From positions 806,001-870,000 of the forward strand of contig CAVSXT010000004.1 in NCBI GenBank assembly GCA_963732005.1: a DNA stretch of 64,000 nucleotides. The letters are read 5' to 3'. Each line of letters begins with the position of its first letter. Position 1 is the first letter of the stretch. Origin of the DNA: JASLEW01 sp963732005. GTDB lineage: Bacteria; Acidobacteriota; Thermoanaerobaculia; Multivoradales; UBA5704. Both the position numbers and the translations under genes were made by a program. The notes below the pieces were generated by a model. It worked only from the letters and a program-made list of their open reading frames with translations. It had not been told where the DNA came from and made no database searches. Of this stretch, positions 1 to 8,223 are shown one piece after another.

Positions 1-382
1 AGTCGAGCCAGGTCTTCTTGAAGACTTCGACGAGGCCGGCGACCGCGAGGGAGCGCTTGCCTGGCGGGACGGCGGCCAGAGGGTTGAAGCCAAAGCCGGA
101 ACCGGTCGCCGGATCGAAGAGCACGACATCCGATTGGCGAGGTGACGGTATCCAAGAGTGAAGTCGTTCCACGAGATCGCCGTGCGGGTCCACGACGGCG
201 CACCCATCGCCCTTGCCAATGTCCTGCCGCAGGAGGGTCTGAAGGAGCGTGGACTTGCCGGTGCCGGTCTTCCCGATCACGTACATGTGGGAGCGGCGAT
301 CCTCGCGCCGGATGCCGAAGAGGCGGCGAGTGCCGCGGAAGTTCGTGCGGGCGAAGAGTGAGAGATCGTGCGCGTCTGGCAT
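1..382 (-). CDS. TraD/VirD4-like P-loop ATPase, element A (N-terminus only)
   Basis: The gene runs off the left edge, so about 127 N-terminal residues are visible. They hold a Walker A motif (GKTGTGKST, residues about 37-45), then VVDPHGDLVERL and LFDPA, the signature of the type IV coupling-protein/HerA-like DNA-pumping ATPases. The protein closely matches the complete 389-residue gene at 44904-46073, which fixes the start at the ATG at 382. It lies 43 bases downstream of the RuvC-like gene on the same strand and is probably the third gene of the XRE operon. A role in DNA translocation during element transfer or maintenance is inferred from the family. Confidence 0.85.
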   Translation of the reverse strand, partial: MPDAHDLSLFARTNFRGTRRLFGIRREDRRSHMYVIGKTGTGKSTLLQTLLRQDIGKGDGCAVVDPHGDLVERLHSWIPSPRQSDVVLFDPATGSGFGFNPLAAVPPGKRSLAVAGLVEVFKKTWLD

Positions 383-425
383 CGCCTCATCTTCGCTCGT
401 AGCGGTGCGAGGAAAAGGCCGCTCT

Positions 426-953
426 CTATGCCGCCTGCGGATTCGCGAGCTGCCCCGAGCGTGCGCCCGATCGCGCGACCTGTGCCGCCGCAAGCCCCAC
501 GGCATCGAACACGTTCATGCGCGGGTCCTCCGGCATCCAGACCTTGCGCTTCCACGGCAGCCGGTCACGGAGGTCCGGGAAGATCTCGGCGAGACGCACC
601 GCCACTTCGTACTTGCCCTTTCCGGGCGCCAGAGCTTGGAGAACCGTGAGGCGCGAGACCCGCTCGACCGGCACGCCGCGCTTCAAGGCAAGGCGTTCGA
701 GCAAGCGAATCTCTCCCCGGGCGCGCTTCCGGCGCCGGGCGCCAGGGGCAGCGGTGTCTTCAAGGACGAGCACGGCCGGATAGTGCTTGGAGAGAAGGGC
801 ATCCACCTTGCGAAGCAACTCGCCGGTCTTCGGGCGAGCGGTCCTCTGTCCGCGGTCCACAAGGTGACCGGGCGCCTCAAGAACAGCGAAGGCAAAGCCT
901 GTCCTCGTGGGGTCGATGGCGATATAGGTGGTGGGCGCGGGGAAGGTCTGCAT
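426..953 (-). CDS. RuvC-like Holliday-junction nuclease, element A
   Basis: About 175 residues with an RNase H-like layout: AIDPT near the N-terminus, VLEDT mid-protein and MNVFDAVG near the C-terminus supply the acidic residues expected of a RuvC-type active site. A basic segment (RRRKRAR) follows the second acid. The ATG at 953 lies one base after the stop of the XRE gene, an arrangement repeated exactly in element B (42458/42460), so the two are co-transcribed. Family knowledge suggests resolution of branched DNA during element replication or recombination. Relative to the element B copy it is clearly diverged although the active-site motifs are kept. Confidence 0.8.
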   Translation of the reverse strand: MQTFPAPTTYIAIDPTRTGFAFAVLEAPGHLVDRGQRTARPKTGELLRKVDALLSKHYPAVLVLEDTAAPGARRRKRARGEIRLLERLALKRGVPVERVSRLTVLQALAPGKGKYEVAVRLAEIFPDLRDRLPWKRKVWMPEDPRMNVFDAVGLAAAQVARSGARSGQLANPQAA

Positions 954-954
954 C

Positions 955-1278
955 TCAGGCGGCGCGATGGGAGGCGGAGCCGACCGAAACTCCCCGGTGT
1001 TTCTCCTTGAGCGCTTCGAGCTTCCGCCGCCGCGCTTCAACCTGCTTGTGAATCTCCTCGTATCTGCCGCGGAAGAGCTTCGCAACCGGCTCCCCGAGGG
1101 CGGCCTCGTAAGCAAGACCGGATTCAAGTGATGGGATGCGAAGTCCCGACTCGTAGCGCGACACCTTGGCCGGGGTCGAGGCGCCCAAGAGATACGCCAG
1201 CTCCTTTTGCGAGAGGTGCGCGTTGCGGCGATAGCTCTTGAGGTAGTAGTGGATGGGGCGTCCGTCGAAATGCATCAT
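955..1278 (-). CDS. XRE-family helix-turn-helix regulator, element A
   Basis: 107 residues with an N-terminal HTH (LSQKELAYLLGAS, then KVSRYESG) and a charged C-terminal helix rich in R, K and E. The start at 1278 was chosen because it aligns with the start of the element B homologue (42135). The frame stays open upstream to an ATG at 1422, through a leader conserved in element B. It is the first gene of an operon with the RuvC-like nuclease, behind a near-consensus promoter and over a palindrome (1330-1343). It is the obvious candidate repressor for the palindromes found in this element (inference). Confidence 0.8.
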   Translation of the reverse strand: MMHFDGRPIHYYLKSYRRNAHLSQKELAYLLGASTPAKVSRYESGLRIPSLESGLAYEAALGEPVAKLFRGRYEEIHKQVEARRRKLEALKEKHRGVSVGSASHRAA

Positions 1279-1329
1279 GGCGACATGAAGAATAAGCGGC
1301 AAGTAAGGTCGTTTGTAGAGAGAGAAACA

Positions 1330-1343
1330 TTCCGCGGGCGGAA
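1330..1343. promoter_or_regulatory. Palindromic operator candidate O1 (XRE operon, element A)
   Basis: TTCCGC-GG-GCGGAA, a perfect 6+2+6 palindrome, lies about 50 bases upstream of the XRE start and inside its transcribed leader. Related palindromes occur at 7397, 8950, 9047 and 42070, each in front of a gene start. Adjacent leader bases (TTTCTCTCTCTACAAACGAC) are identical in element B. Confidence 0.65.
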
Positions 1344-1438
1344 ACATTCTCGGATCGCAGGCTGAAAGGAGAAGTTTGTTGAGGGGGCTATCCTGCTTGC
1401 GGCGTACCGATGGCAGAGACAAAAGTAGTTACTGTCAA

Positions 1439-1467
1439 ATTATACTACAATATTGCCATTTCGTCAA
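1439..1467 (-). promoter_or_regulatory. Sigma-70 promoter of the element A XRE operon
   Basis: Reading leftward, TTGACG (1467-1462) and TATAAT (1444-1439) are separated by exactly 17 bases. The predicted start near 1432 gives a leader of about 150 bases before the XRE ATG. The homologous operon in element B has a perfect TTGACA-17-TATAAT promoter with a leader of nearly the same length. Confidence 0.8.
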
Positions 1468-1578
1468 TTTCATGTCCCAAGGAGGGAGCTTGTCCGGGGA
1501 CTTGAGGACATCGGGGACGTTTGTGCGGAGACGAGAAATGTGATGGGTTGATCCCGGCGGACCTTTGCGCCATATAGC

Positions 1579-2529
1579 TCAGAACTCCACCGCAGGGCTT
1601 TTCATGCCCTCCACGTCCCCGATGTCCCCGGTCGCCACGCCGTATTTCTCAAAGAGCCGGGTAAGGGTTGCCTTGTCCGAGTCCGGGATCACGAAGATGC
1701 CGCCGTGGCGCTTCTCGGGGTGGAGGCCGAGCTTGCGCCGCAGGAGATATCCGACCCACTTCGGGGAGACCTTGCGGTCGTAGTCCGCCTCATGCCGGTC
1801 GGCGAAGAGCGCAGTGATCTCCTTCACCGAGAGAGGAGTCTCGGCGGCGGCCAGGTCGCGGATGACCTCAAGGAGCTGGGCCTCTGTCTCCATGCCGCGG
1901 TCGGCGACGAGCTGCCGCTCGTAGCCGCGGGCCAGATCCCGCAGGCGCCCTCTTGCCTCCTCGTCCTCGATCGTCGCCATGAGTGGCGAGAGGATTTGCG
2001 CCAGGCGCGGCTCGAGGCCGCGATCGGCGGCGAGCGCGAGATCGCGCGGCTTCGTGAGGTTCCTGAATCGGAAAAGGAGGAGCTGGTTGCGGAGCTGCCG
2101 GGCCTCTTCTCGGAGCGCGGCTGGCAGGTTCAGGGGGATGTCTTCCCTCAAGGGCCTCCCGCCCATCTCTTCGGTCAAGCAACGGGATTCGAGCGCCTTG
2201 TCCTCGAAGAATCCGCGGGTGGCGACGAGCTTGGGGCCGAAGACCGCATAGGCCCTGGGGTCGAACTCGCGGCGGTTCGTGGATTCGCTCCGCAGAACCG
2301 GGAAGCCTCGGGCGTTCCCATTGTTCAGGATCTTCACCACCTCGGCCTTCTCGTCGGAGAGTCGGAAGTCGGCCTCGTCGACGATCAGGGTGCCCCGGAA
2401 GGCATCCAGAATGCGGAAGATCGGCGAGACAGTCGAGGTGCCCGAAGCGAAGATCGGCTTGTAGCCTAGGGAGCCGACCGCGAGGAGGAAGCGGCTCTTG
2501 CCGGAGCCGTAGTCGCCGCGGACCCGGAG
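1579..2529 (-). pseudogene. Element A P-loop ATPase gene, 3' part (split by IS21-A)
   Basis: This is the C-terminal 316 residues or so of the ATPase whose first part is at 6000-6394. It begins at VRGDYGSGKSR, so the insertion separates the Walker A motif from the N-terminal domain; the Walker B-like LIVDEAD follows. Removing IS21-A and one copy of the CGGAG duplication rejoins the frame (LPYL-RVRGDYG) and gives a protein nearly identical to the intact element B copy (39886-41226). The gene is therefore broken but recently so, and precise excision would restore it. Confidence 0.85.
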
Positions 2530-2734
2530 TGTCGGCGGCGGCGAGAAAGCGCGGGATTCCGGTGAATAGCGCGGCGACCGCCAAGGCGGCCTGTTGACGA
2601 GTCGATGGCCTCCGGTTTCAGCATCATCCCCGCCGGGTGGGGGGTTGGGCGCAGGCGGGCGCTCGGCCGGCGGGAGCCGCAAGTGACAGCGGGAGGGCTT
2701 TCCGCTAGAAGGGTGGCGCTGCCAAGAGACAGCG

Positions 2735-2774
2735 AAGGCCCAGGGACTCGACTTGGCCGGTCACCCTGGGCCTT
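2735..2774. terminator. Hairpin at the IS21-A left end
   Basis: AAGGCCCAGGG (2735-2745) pairs with CCCTGGGCCTT (2764-2774) around an 18-base loop and is followed by TCTTTC. It lies between the left repeat and the first gene, where a structure blocking read-through from the interrupted host gene would be expected. Terminator function is inference. Confidence 0.4.
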
Positions 2775-2870
2775 CTTTCAGAAGCACGGCGTTGCCACCG
2801 CGTCCTACCCCGCAGTATCGCCGGGATTCTGAGCGCCGTCTAGCCCCTTCGGCAGCCGAAAGGGCTGTCG

Positions 2871-3353
2871 ATGCGGGAGGACTTCCGGCTGTTTGCTTGC
2901 GCTCGGTGTCACCGGTTGGTGGCGATCTGCTCGTTTTGCGATCGCGGCCAGTGGTACTGCGGCAGATCCTGCTCGCTGGAGACTCGTCGGGAGCTGTCGC
3001 GAGCAGCGGGACGGCGCTATCAAGCCACCCGGCAGGGTCGCCGGACACACGCGGCCCGGCAGGCACGATTGCGCCAAAGGCAGCAGCGCGCACCAAGCCC
3101 ACAAGAAGAAGTGACGCATCAGGGTACCCCCGAGATGGCGAAGGGGATCACACTGCGAGTCGTGGTCGCCGAGCCATCGTTTACGGACAGCTGGCGGGTG
3201 TTGCAGGTGGAGAGCGCGGCGGAGCGACGCTGGGTCCTGTGCCACTTCTGCGGCAGCCGTTGTCGTCCCTACGCCCGACGTGAGCCGCTGCGGTGGCGCC
3301 GGCGGGTTCGACGGCGAGGCCTGACAGAAAGGTCTGGCGATGATCTCTGCTGA
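2871..3353 (+). CDS. IS21-associated zinc-finger accessory protein (IS21-A)
   Basis: 160 residues. The N-terminal half has a cysteine array C-x2-C-x6-C-x2-C-x6-C-x3-C (CARC, CSFC, CDRG.. then two more cysteines), and the C-terminal half has CHFCG in a very basic context. Its end overlaps the istA start (3340) by 14 bases, so it is translated with the transposase. The same array occurs in the first ORF of IS21-B and in the mini-element at 41281-41718. IS21 elements classically encode only IstA and IstB; the role of this extra protein is unknown. DNA binding or end recognition is a guess from the zinc motif and basic tail. Confidence 0.7.
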   Translation: MREDFRLFACARCHRLVAICSFCDRGQWYCGRSCSLETRRELSRAAGRRYQATRQGRRTHAARQARLRQRQQRAPSPQEEVTHQGTPEMAKGITLRVVVAEPSFTDSWRVLQVESAAERRWVLCHFCGSRCRPYARREPLRWRRRVRRRGLTERSGDDLC

Positions 3354-4848
3354 GCAGCAGGCCAGGATATTGCGGTTGTACCACGCTGAGAAGTGGCCGC
3401 TGGGCACCATCGCTCGCCATCTCGGAGTGCACCACACCACGGTGCGGCGGGTGGTCGTGCGTGGCGGAGCACCTGAGGCGGCGCAATCGCAGCGGCCCTC
3501 TCAGGTCGAGCCATTCCTGGCCTTCATCCTGCAGACCTTGGAGCAATATCCGTCGCTCCACGCCAGCCGGTTATTCGAGATGGTCAAGCAGCGAGGCTAT
3601 CCCGGCCGGCCTGATCATTTTCGGCACCTGGTGGCGTTGTACCGGCCGCGAGCTTCGGCCGAAGCCTACCTGCGGCTCCGGACCCTACCCGGCGAGCAGG
3701 CACAGGTAGATTGGGCGCACTTCGGCAAGCTCCGCCTCGGTTCGGGAGTGCGTCCGCTCGTTGCTTTCGTCATGGTGCTGAGCTGGTCGCGCCAGATCTT
3801 CCTGCGGTTTTTCCTCAGCGAGCGCTTGGAGAACTTCCTCCGCGGGCACCAGGCCGCCTTCGATGCCTGGCGTGGGACAGCGCGGGTCCTGCTCTACGAC
3901 AATCTCAAAAGCGCGGTGCTCGAGCGCCGCGGCGATGCCATTCGCTTCCATCCAACGCTGCTCGACTTTGCCGGCCACCACCGCTTCGAGCCGCGGCCCG
4001 TGGCGGTCGCACGTGGTAACGAGAAGGGCCGCGTCGAGCGCGCCATCGGCTATGTACGCCGATCCTTTTTCGCCGCCCGGAAATGGTTGGACCTGGAGGA
4101 TCTCAACGCCCAGGCCGCGCAATGGTGCGACGGAGTGGCCGCCGACCGCCGTTGCCCGGAAGAGCCGACGCTCACTGTGCGAGAAGCCTTTGCACAGGAG
4201 CGTCAAGCGCTCCTCGCGCTGCCCGACACGGCCTACCCGACGGAAGAGCGGCTGCCGGTGCAGGTGGGCAAGACGCCCTATGCGCGCTTCGACGGCAACG
4301 ATTACTCGGTGCCGCACACTCACGTCCGACGGACCCTGGTGGCGGTCGCCACTCTCAGGCAGATCCGCCTGCTCGACGGTGTCGAGGTGGTGGCGACACA
4401 CGCCCGCAGCTACGGCCATAGGGACCAGATCGAAGACGTAGCGCACCTCGAGGCGCTGGTGAGCCACAAGCGCGCCGCCGCAGCTCAACATCGCGGTCTC
4501 GACCGGCTGCACCATGCGGTGCCCAGAAGCCAGGAACTTCATCGACTGCTGGCACAGCGTGGAGCGCCTCTCGGCAGCGCGACCGCAGCGCTGTTACGCC
4601 TGCTCGACCACTACGGCGCCACCGAGCTCGATCTCGCGATCACCGAAGCCATCGACAAAGGCTCGCCGCATCCCCATACGGTGCGCCTCGTGCTCGAGCG
4701 CCACCAGCGCCAGCTCGGGACGCCGCCACTGCTCCCTGTCCAGCTCCCCGCCGATCCGCGCGTCCGTAACCTGGTCGTGCGGCCCCATGAACTGGCCAGC
4801 TACGACTCCCTGGCCGAGGAGAACCCCGATGACGGCGACAGCCTCTGA
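3340..4848 (+). CDS. istA: IstA transposase (IS21-A)
   Basis: 502 residues. An N-terminal HTH (GTIARHLGVHHTTVRRVV) precedes an integrase-type DDE core (QVDWAHFG for the first acid, LYDNLKSAV for the second, NEKGRVERAIGYVRRSFF for the third) and a C-terminal beta domain (YARFDGNDYSVPH). This is the normal length and layout for IstA, the strand-transferase of IS21 elements. The gene overlaps istB by 20 bases. Confidence 0.95.
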   Translation: MISAEQQARILRLYHAEKWPLGTIARHLGVHHTTVRRVVVRGGAPEAAQSQRPSQVEPFLAFILQTLEQYPSLHASRLFEMVKQRGYPGRPDHFRHLVALYRPRASAEAYLRLRTLPGEQAQVDWAHFGKLRLGSGVRPLVAFVMVLSWSRQIFLRFFLSERLENFLRGHQAAFDAWRGTARVLLYDNLKSAVLERRGDAIRFHPTLLDFAGHHRFEPRPVAVARGNEKGRVERAIGYVRRSFFAARKWLDLEDLNAQAAQWCDGVAADRRCPEEPTLTVREAFAQERQALLALPDTAYPTEERLPVQVGKTPYARFDGNDYSVPHTHVRRTLVAVATLRQIRLLDGVEVVATHARSYGHRDQIEDVAHLEALVSHKRAAAAQHRGLDRLHHAVPRSQELHRLLAQRGAPLGSATAALLRLLDHYGATELDLAITEAIDKGSPHPHTVRLVLERHQRQLGTPPLLPVQLPADPRVRNLVVRPHELASYDSLAEENPDDGDSL

Positions 4849-5599
4849 TGCACTGCGCCAGCGGGCGCAAAAGCTCGGCTTTTACGGTCTGCTCAGCGAC
4901 TGGGAAGCGGTCGCGACCGCGCCCTGGATCGAGGAGCTCCTGCGCCGCGAAGAAGCCGGCCGCCAGCAGCGCAGCCTCGAACGTCGCATCCACAACAGCA
5001 GGATCGGTCGCTTCAAGCCCATGGCCGACTTTGACTATGCCTGGCCGACCAAGATCGACCGCGAGCAGATCGAAGACCTCTTCACTCTGGGCTGGGTCAA
5101 CGAGACCGCCAACGCCATTCTCGTCGGACCCAACGGCATCGGCAAGACCATGATCGCCCAGAACCTCGCCTACCAGGCGGTGGTGCGTGGCGCCACGGCC
5201 CTCTTCGTCACAGCCAGCGAACTGCTCAACGACCTCGCCGCTCAGGAGGCCACTTCGTCGCTGCAACGACGACTCAGGCGTTATTGCTCGCCGCAGATCC
5301 TCGGCATCGATGAGCTGGGGTATCTGTCCTATGACAATCGCCACGCCGACCTGCTCTTCGAGGTGGTCACTCGTCGTTATGGGAAGAAATCTACGCTGAT
5401 CACGACCAACAAGCCCTTTGCCGAGTGGAACGAGGTCTTCCCGAATGCCAGCTGCGTCGTTACGCTCGTCGACCGGCTCGTCCACCATGCCGAGATCGTC
5501 CAGATCGACGGCGGGTCCTACCGCCTCAAAGAAGCCAAGGACGACGCCACCCGCAAGTCCAAGGATCGCGCCACCCGCAGGCGCCACAAGCCCGCCTGA
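4829..5599 (+). CDS. istB: IstB helper ATPase (IS21-A)
   Basis: 256 residues of the DnaC-like AAA+ family that assembles on target DNA and activates IstA. Walker A is GPNGIGKTM, Walker B is ILGIDELGYL, followed by a sensor-type TTNKPFAEWNEVF. The ATG at 4829 was chosen because it overlaps the istA stop, as in the other IS21 copies here. Confidence 0.95.
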   Translation: MTATASDALRQRAQKLGFYGLLSDWEAVATAPWIEELLRREEAGRQQRSLERRIHNSRIGRFKPMADFDYAWPTKIDREQIEDLFTLGWVNETANAILVGPNGIGKTMIAQNLAYQAVVRGATALFVTASELLNDLAAQEATSSLQRRLRRYCSPQILGIDELGYLSYDNRHADLLFEVVTRRYGKKSTLITTNKPFAEWNEVFPNASCVVTLVDRLVHHAEIVQIDGGSYRLKEAKDDATRKSKDRATRRRHKPA

Positions 5600-5621
5600 C
5601 CATCGCCTCCGATCACACCAC

Positions 5622-5942
5622 ATGACCTACGCCCAAAAAGTGCTGGCACTCTATCAACGACTCCCCGGCACCCCTCGGCATCCTCGGCGAGCCGATCGAG
5701 ACCTCGCCCTGGCACTCCAGCAATCAGGGGTTTCCTTCGAACTCGTCAAAGCCGCTCTCCTCCTTGGCTGCGCTCGCCGCGTCCCGGCCGCCGGGTCTCA
5801 GCCTACGCCGATCGTCATCCATTCCTTGCACTACTTTCTGCCCATCGTCGACGAACTCCAGCAGCAGCCTCCCGACCCTGCCTACGTCGTCTACCTCGAG
5901 GACCAAGTCCGCAAACATCGCAGCCGGGGACAATCCGCTTGA
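5622..5942 (+). CDS. IS21-associated small orf3 (IS21-A)
   Basis: 106 residues, starting 22 bases after istB. It contains a short conserved core (HSLHYFLPIVDEL) that recurs in the orf3 of IS21-C (RSLAYFLPVIEEL) at the same position after istB, with a related HSLAYY in IS21-B. It is predicted helical, with no catalytic motif. Its reuse in three elements of this window says it is a genuine accessory gene; function is unknown. Confidence 0.6.
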   Translation: MTYAQKVLALYQRLPGTPRHPRRADRDLALALQQSGVSFELVKAALLLGCARRVPAAGSQPTPIVIHSLHYFLPIVDELQQQPPDPAYVVYLEDQVRKHRSRGQSA

Positions 5943-5999
5943 GGCTGGCGGTCGCCGCGCTATTCACCGGAATCCCGCGCTTCCTCGCCGCCGCCGACA

Positions 6000-6394
6000 C
6001 GGAGGTAGGGCAGCTCCTCGAAGGCATCGTAAAGCCAGGTGAAGAGCACATAGGAAGCGGCGAGTTCCTCGAAGGCCGGGGAGAGGTCCACGTAGCGGTG
6101 GATGAACTGCCTGACCGACGCGAGCAGCTCGCCGTCCGTCCCGTACTCCTCGGGCGCCGAGGGAAAGAGCACCACGTCATGCACGAGGAGGTTGTTTCGG
6201 GGGCTCATAGGGACGAGCCGGCCGGCGGCCACCTCGATCGCCGGTTCCACGGTCCAGCTCCCAGCCTCGTAACGCACGAAAGCGGTAGTGCCGGCCTCGC
6301 GGTCATAGACCATCTCGACCACGACGCCGCCGGGGAGGACCGCGCCGGCAGACGGGATGCCTCGCTCTCTCTTCTGCTCTTCCTCTTCCGTCAT
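6000..6394 (-). pseudogene. Element A P-loop ATPase gene, 5' part (split by IS21-A)
   Basis: The first 131 residues or so of the protein continued at 1579-2529. The ATG at 6394 overlaps the primase stop (ATGA), the same coupling seen in element B (39886/39889). This part holds an N-terminal domain of unknown fold and ends at ELPYL just before the Walker A region. Reading past the junction into the IS adds a few foreign residues and then stops, so the product would lack its ATPase domain. Confidence 0.85.
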
Positions 6395-7350
6395 GCCCGG
6401 CGCCATTTATCCAATCGGTCGAGCGCGGCGAAGAAACCCAAGCCCTCCTTGGCCCGGAGGAACGCGATCTGGTCGCCGTGCGCGCCGCAGGCGAAGCAAT
6501 GGTAGGTGTCGGAAAGAGGGAAGACGGCGAGCGACGGCCGGCGGTCGTCGTGGAAGGGACAGCGGCCCATGAGGACGCGACCGGCCGGCATGAGCTTCAC
6601 GTAGGCGCCCACGACCTCGGCGATGGGGACATGTCTTTTCGCGTCCTGCACCCGCTTGTACCCGGAGGGCGAGAGCGCCGGATAGGGAGACGGCGGCAAG
6701 CTCTTCTCGATCCGCTCCTCGGAGAGCGGCTCGGCCTGGCGCAGGAGCGCCTCGAAGTCCGCGGCGGTGTGCTTCAGCCGGACGAAGTAGTCGGTGAGAT
6801 CGCCCTTGTCGCCCACCTCGGCGGGGAGGGTCACGATTCGGGCATGCTGGACAAGGCGGGCCACCCGCTCGGCACCGTTCTTACCCGCCTCGTCCAGGTC
6901 AAAGCAGACGTAGACCTCGGGGATGCCGAAGAAGAGCCTGGCCCACTCCCCGAGGAAGGCGCCGGCACCGCCGGTAGAGGTCACCGCATGGAAGCCGTGC
7001 GTCTCAAGCACCAGGCGGTCATACTCGCCCTCGCAGATCACGATGCGTTCCGGCTGGTCGCGGAAGAACTCCTGGCCGTACAGGGCGACTCGGCTGCCGG
7101 GAGTCGAGAGCATCTTGGGAGATTTGTTGTCCTCGGGGTCTCGGGCCAGGCGGAAGGAGATGATCGCGCCGTCTCCGTTCTTTATGGGAATCGTGATGCG
7201 GAACCCGTTCCAGCCGAGGAGGTGGCGGCAGATCACGTCATCGGAGAGGCCGCGGGTCTCCATGAGGTAGGTGCGGATGCGTACGGGGAGCCAACGATGG
7301 TAGCCCAAGGCGGTCGAGTGATGATCGAAGACGGCGCGGGTGAAAGCCAT
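6391..7350 (-). CDS. Primase-like protein with reversed domain order, element A
   Basis: 319 residues. The N-terminal half has a Toprim fold: the catalytic glutamate in VICEGEYD (E107) and the acidic pair FDLDEAG (D151, D153). The C-terminal quarter has a DnaG-type CHC2 zinc site: CPFH (C264, H267) and CFACG (C285, C288). DnaG normally carries zinc finger first and Toprim last; here the order is inverted. The start at 7350 is preferred over an upstream ATG at 7413 because the latter lies in the operator palindrome. It is translationally coupled to the ATPase gene; together they probably prime and unwind element DNA. Confidence 0.8.
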   Translation of the reverse strand: MAFTRAVFDHHSTALGYHRWLPVRIRTYLMETRGLSDDVICRHLLGWNGFRITIPIKNGDGAIISFRLARDPEDNKSPKMLSTPGSRVALYGQEFFRDQPERIVICEGEYDRLVLETHGFHAVTSTGGAGAFLGEWARLFFGIPEVYVCFDLDEAGKNGAERVARLVQHARIVTLPAEVGDKGDLTDYFVRLKHTAADFEALLRQAEPLSEERIEKSLPPSPYPALSPSGYKRVQDAKRHVPIAEVVGAYVKLMPAGRVLMGRCPFHDDRRPSLAVFPLSDTYHCFACGAHGDQIAFLRAKEGLGFFAALDRLDKWRRA

Positions 7351-7396
7351 GCTCCAAGGGTAGCGGGCAGGACCAGACCGCCAAGGGAGCGCATGT

Positions 7397-7410
7397 TGCC
7401 GCGAGCGGAA
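7397..7410. promoter_or_regulatory. Operator candidate O2 (primase operon)
   Basis: TGCCGC-GA-GCGGAA, one mismatch from the TTCCGC-N2-GCGGAA palindrome, lies 47 bases upstream of the primase start and 115 bases upstream of the divergent HEPN-type gene, so it could control either or both. Confidence 0.5.
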
Positions 7411-7524
7411 CATTCCTGCATCTTCGCTGTTCTTGACGCGCGCAAGCGCTTCCCGTTATCTTCCCTTCCCTCTACCCTCTGCGGAGGGTTAGCTACTTGC
7501 GATCAGGGTTGAGGATTCCTCAGG

Positions 7525-8211
7525 ATGCCCATAATACTTAAAATGCCTTCAGGCCCAATCCGTCCTGTGATCGAGGCCCTTTGGGACAATGAAATCCTTC
7601 ACGGCTACGTCACATCGATGGAAGACAGTGCCGCCTATCAGCTCCGAAGGTTAAAGGAGTCAGGCTGGCAACTGATAGAGGCGGAAGGCCGCTTCTATCA
7701 CACGATTCATGGCCTCGACGGAGAATCATGGCATCTTGAAACCCTTTTCTCTACAGACTTCCCCGCTCTTCAGAGGGCGGCTGCGTTCTTGGTAGTATGG
7801 GCGACCTTCGAGCATTGCCTGTATGAACTATGCCGGGAGGTAGCCACTGCCGCAGACCTCAAGGTCAAGGTTTCCGACCTGCACGGCAGTGGCGTGAGGC
7901 GGGCGCGAATCTACCTAGCGAAGGTTGCTGAGCTATGCGGCGAAACGATCGACAGCCCGTGGCAGGAGGTGTTGCGCCTACAGCCTTTGCGCAACCTTTT
8001 CGCTCATGGAGATGGCACAATCCCCGAGAGGCGCAAGGATGAACTCGCATGGGTGGCTGATTTCCCTCATATCACCCTTCGCGACAAGTCCATCCTGCTC
8101 GAAGCCGGCTTCATGCCCCATGTGCTTGAGGTGCGGCAAACTATTCTTCTTGCTTTAAAGGAGTCGGTCGAAACGCGGTTTGGAAGGTTTGAGCCGGTGG
8201 TGTTCGAATGA
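7525..8211 (+). CDS. HEPN-domain-like protein
   Basis: 228 residues, mostly helical. Near residue 156 it carries LRNLFAHGDG, matching the R-x4-6-H motif of HEPN ribonuclease/toxin domains, preceded by a helix AAFLVVWATFEHCLYEL typical of HEPN helix one. No partner nucleotidyltransferase is adjacent. It is divergent from the primase operon and convergent with the methyltransferase. HEPN proteins act in toxin-antitoxin and anti-phage systems; such a role here is inference. Confidence 0.55.
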   Translation: MPIILKMPSGPIRPVIEALWDNEILHGYVTSMEDSAAYQLRRLKESGWQLIEAEGRFYHTIHGLDGESWHLETLFSTDFPALQRAAAFLVVWATFEHCLYELCREVATAADLKVKVSDLHGSGVRRARIYLAKVAELCGETIDSPWQEVLRLQPLRNLFAHGDGTIPERRKDELAWVADFPHITLRDKSILLEAGFMPHVLEVRQTILLALKESVETRFGRFEPVVFE

Positions 8212-8223
8212 GTGGGCAAGTTC

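Larger units (their letters stand above)
2530..5999 (+). mobile_element. IS21-A: complete four-gene IS21-family element
   Basis: 3470 bp bounded by near-perfect 53-bp inverted repeats (2530-2582 and 5947-5999, both beginning TGTCGGCGGCGGCGAG inward). It is flanked by a 5-bp duplication CGGAG (2525-2529 and 6000-6004). Gene order is zinc-finger ORF, istA, istB, small orf3, all rightward with overlapping or near-touching ends. It interrupts the element A ATPase gene. Confidence 0.95.
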
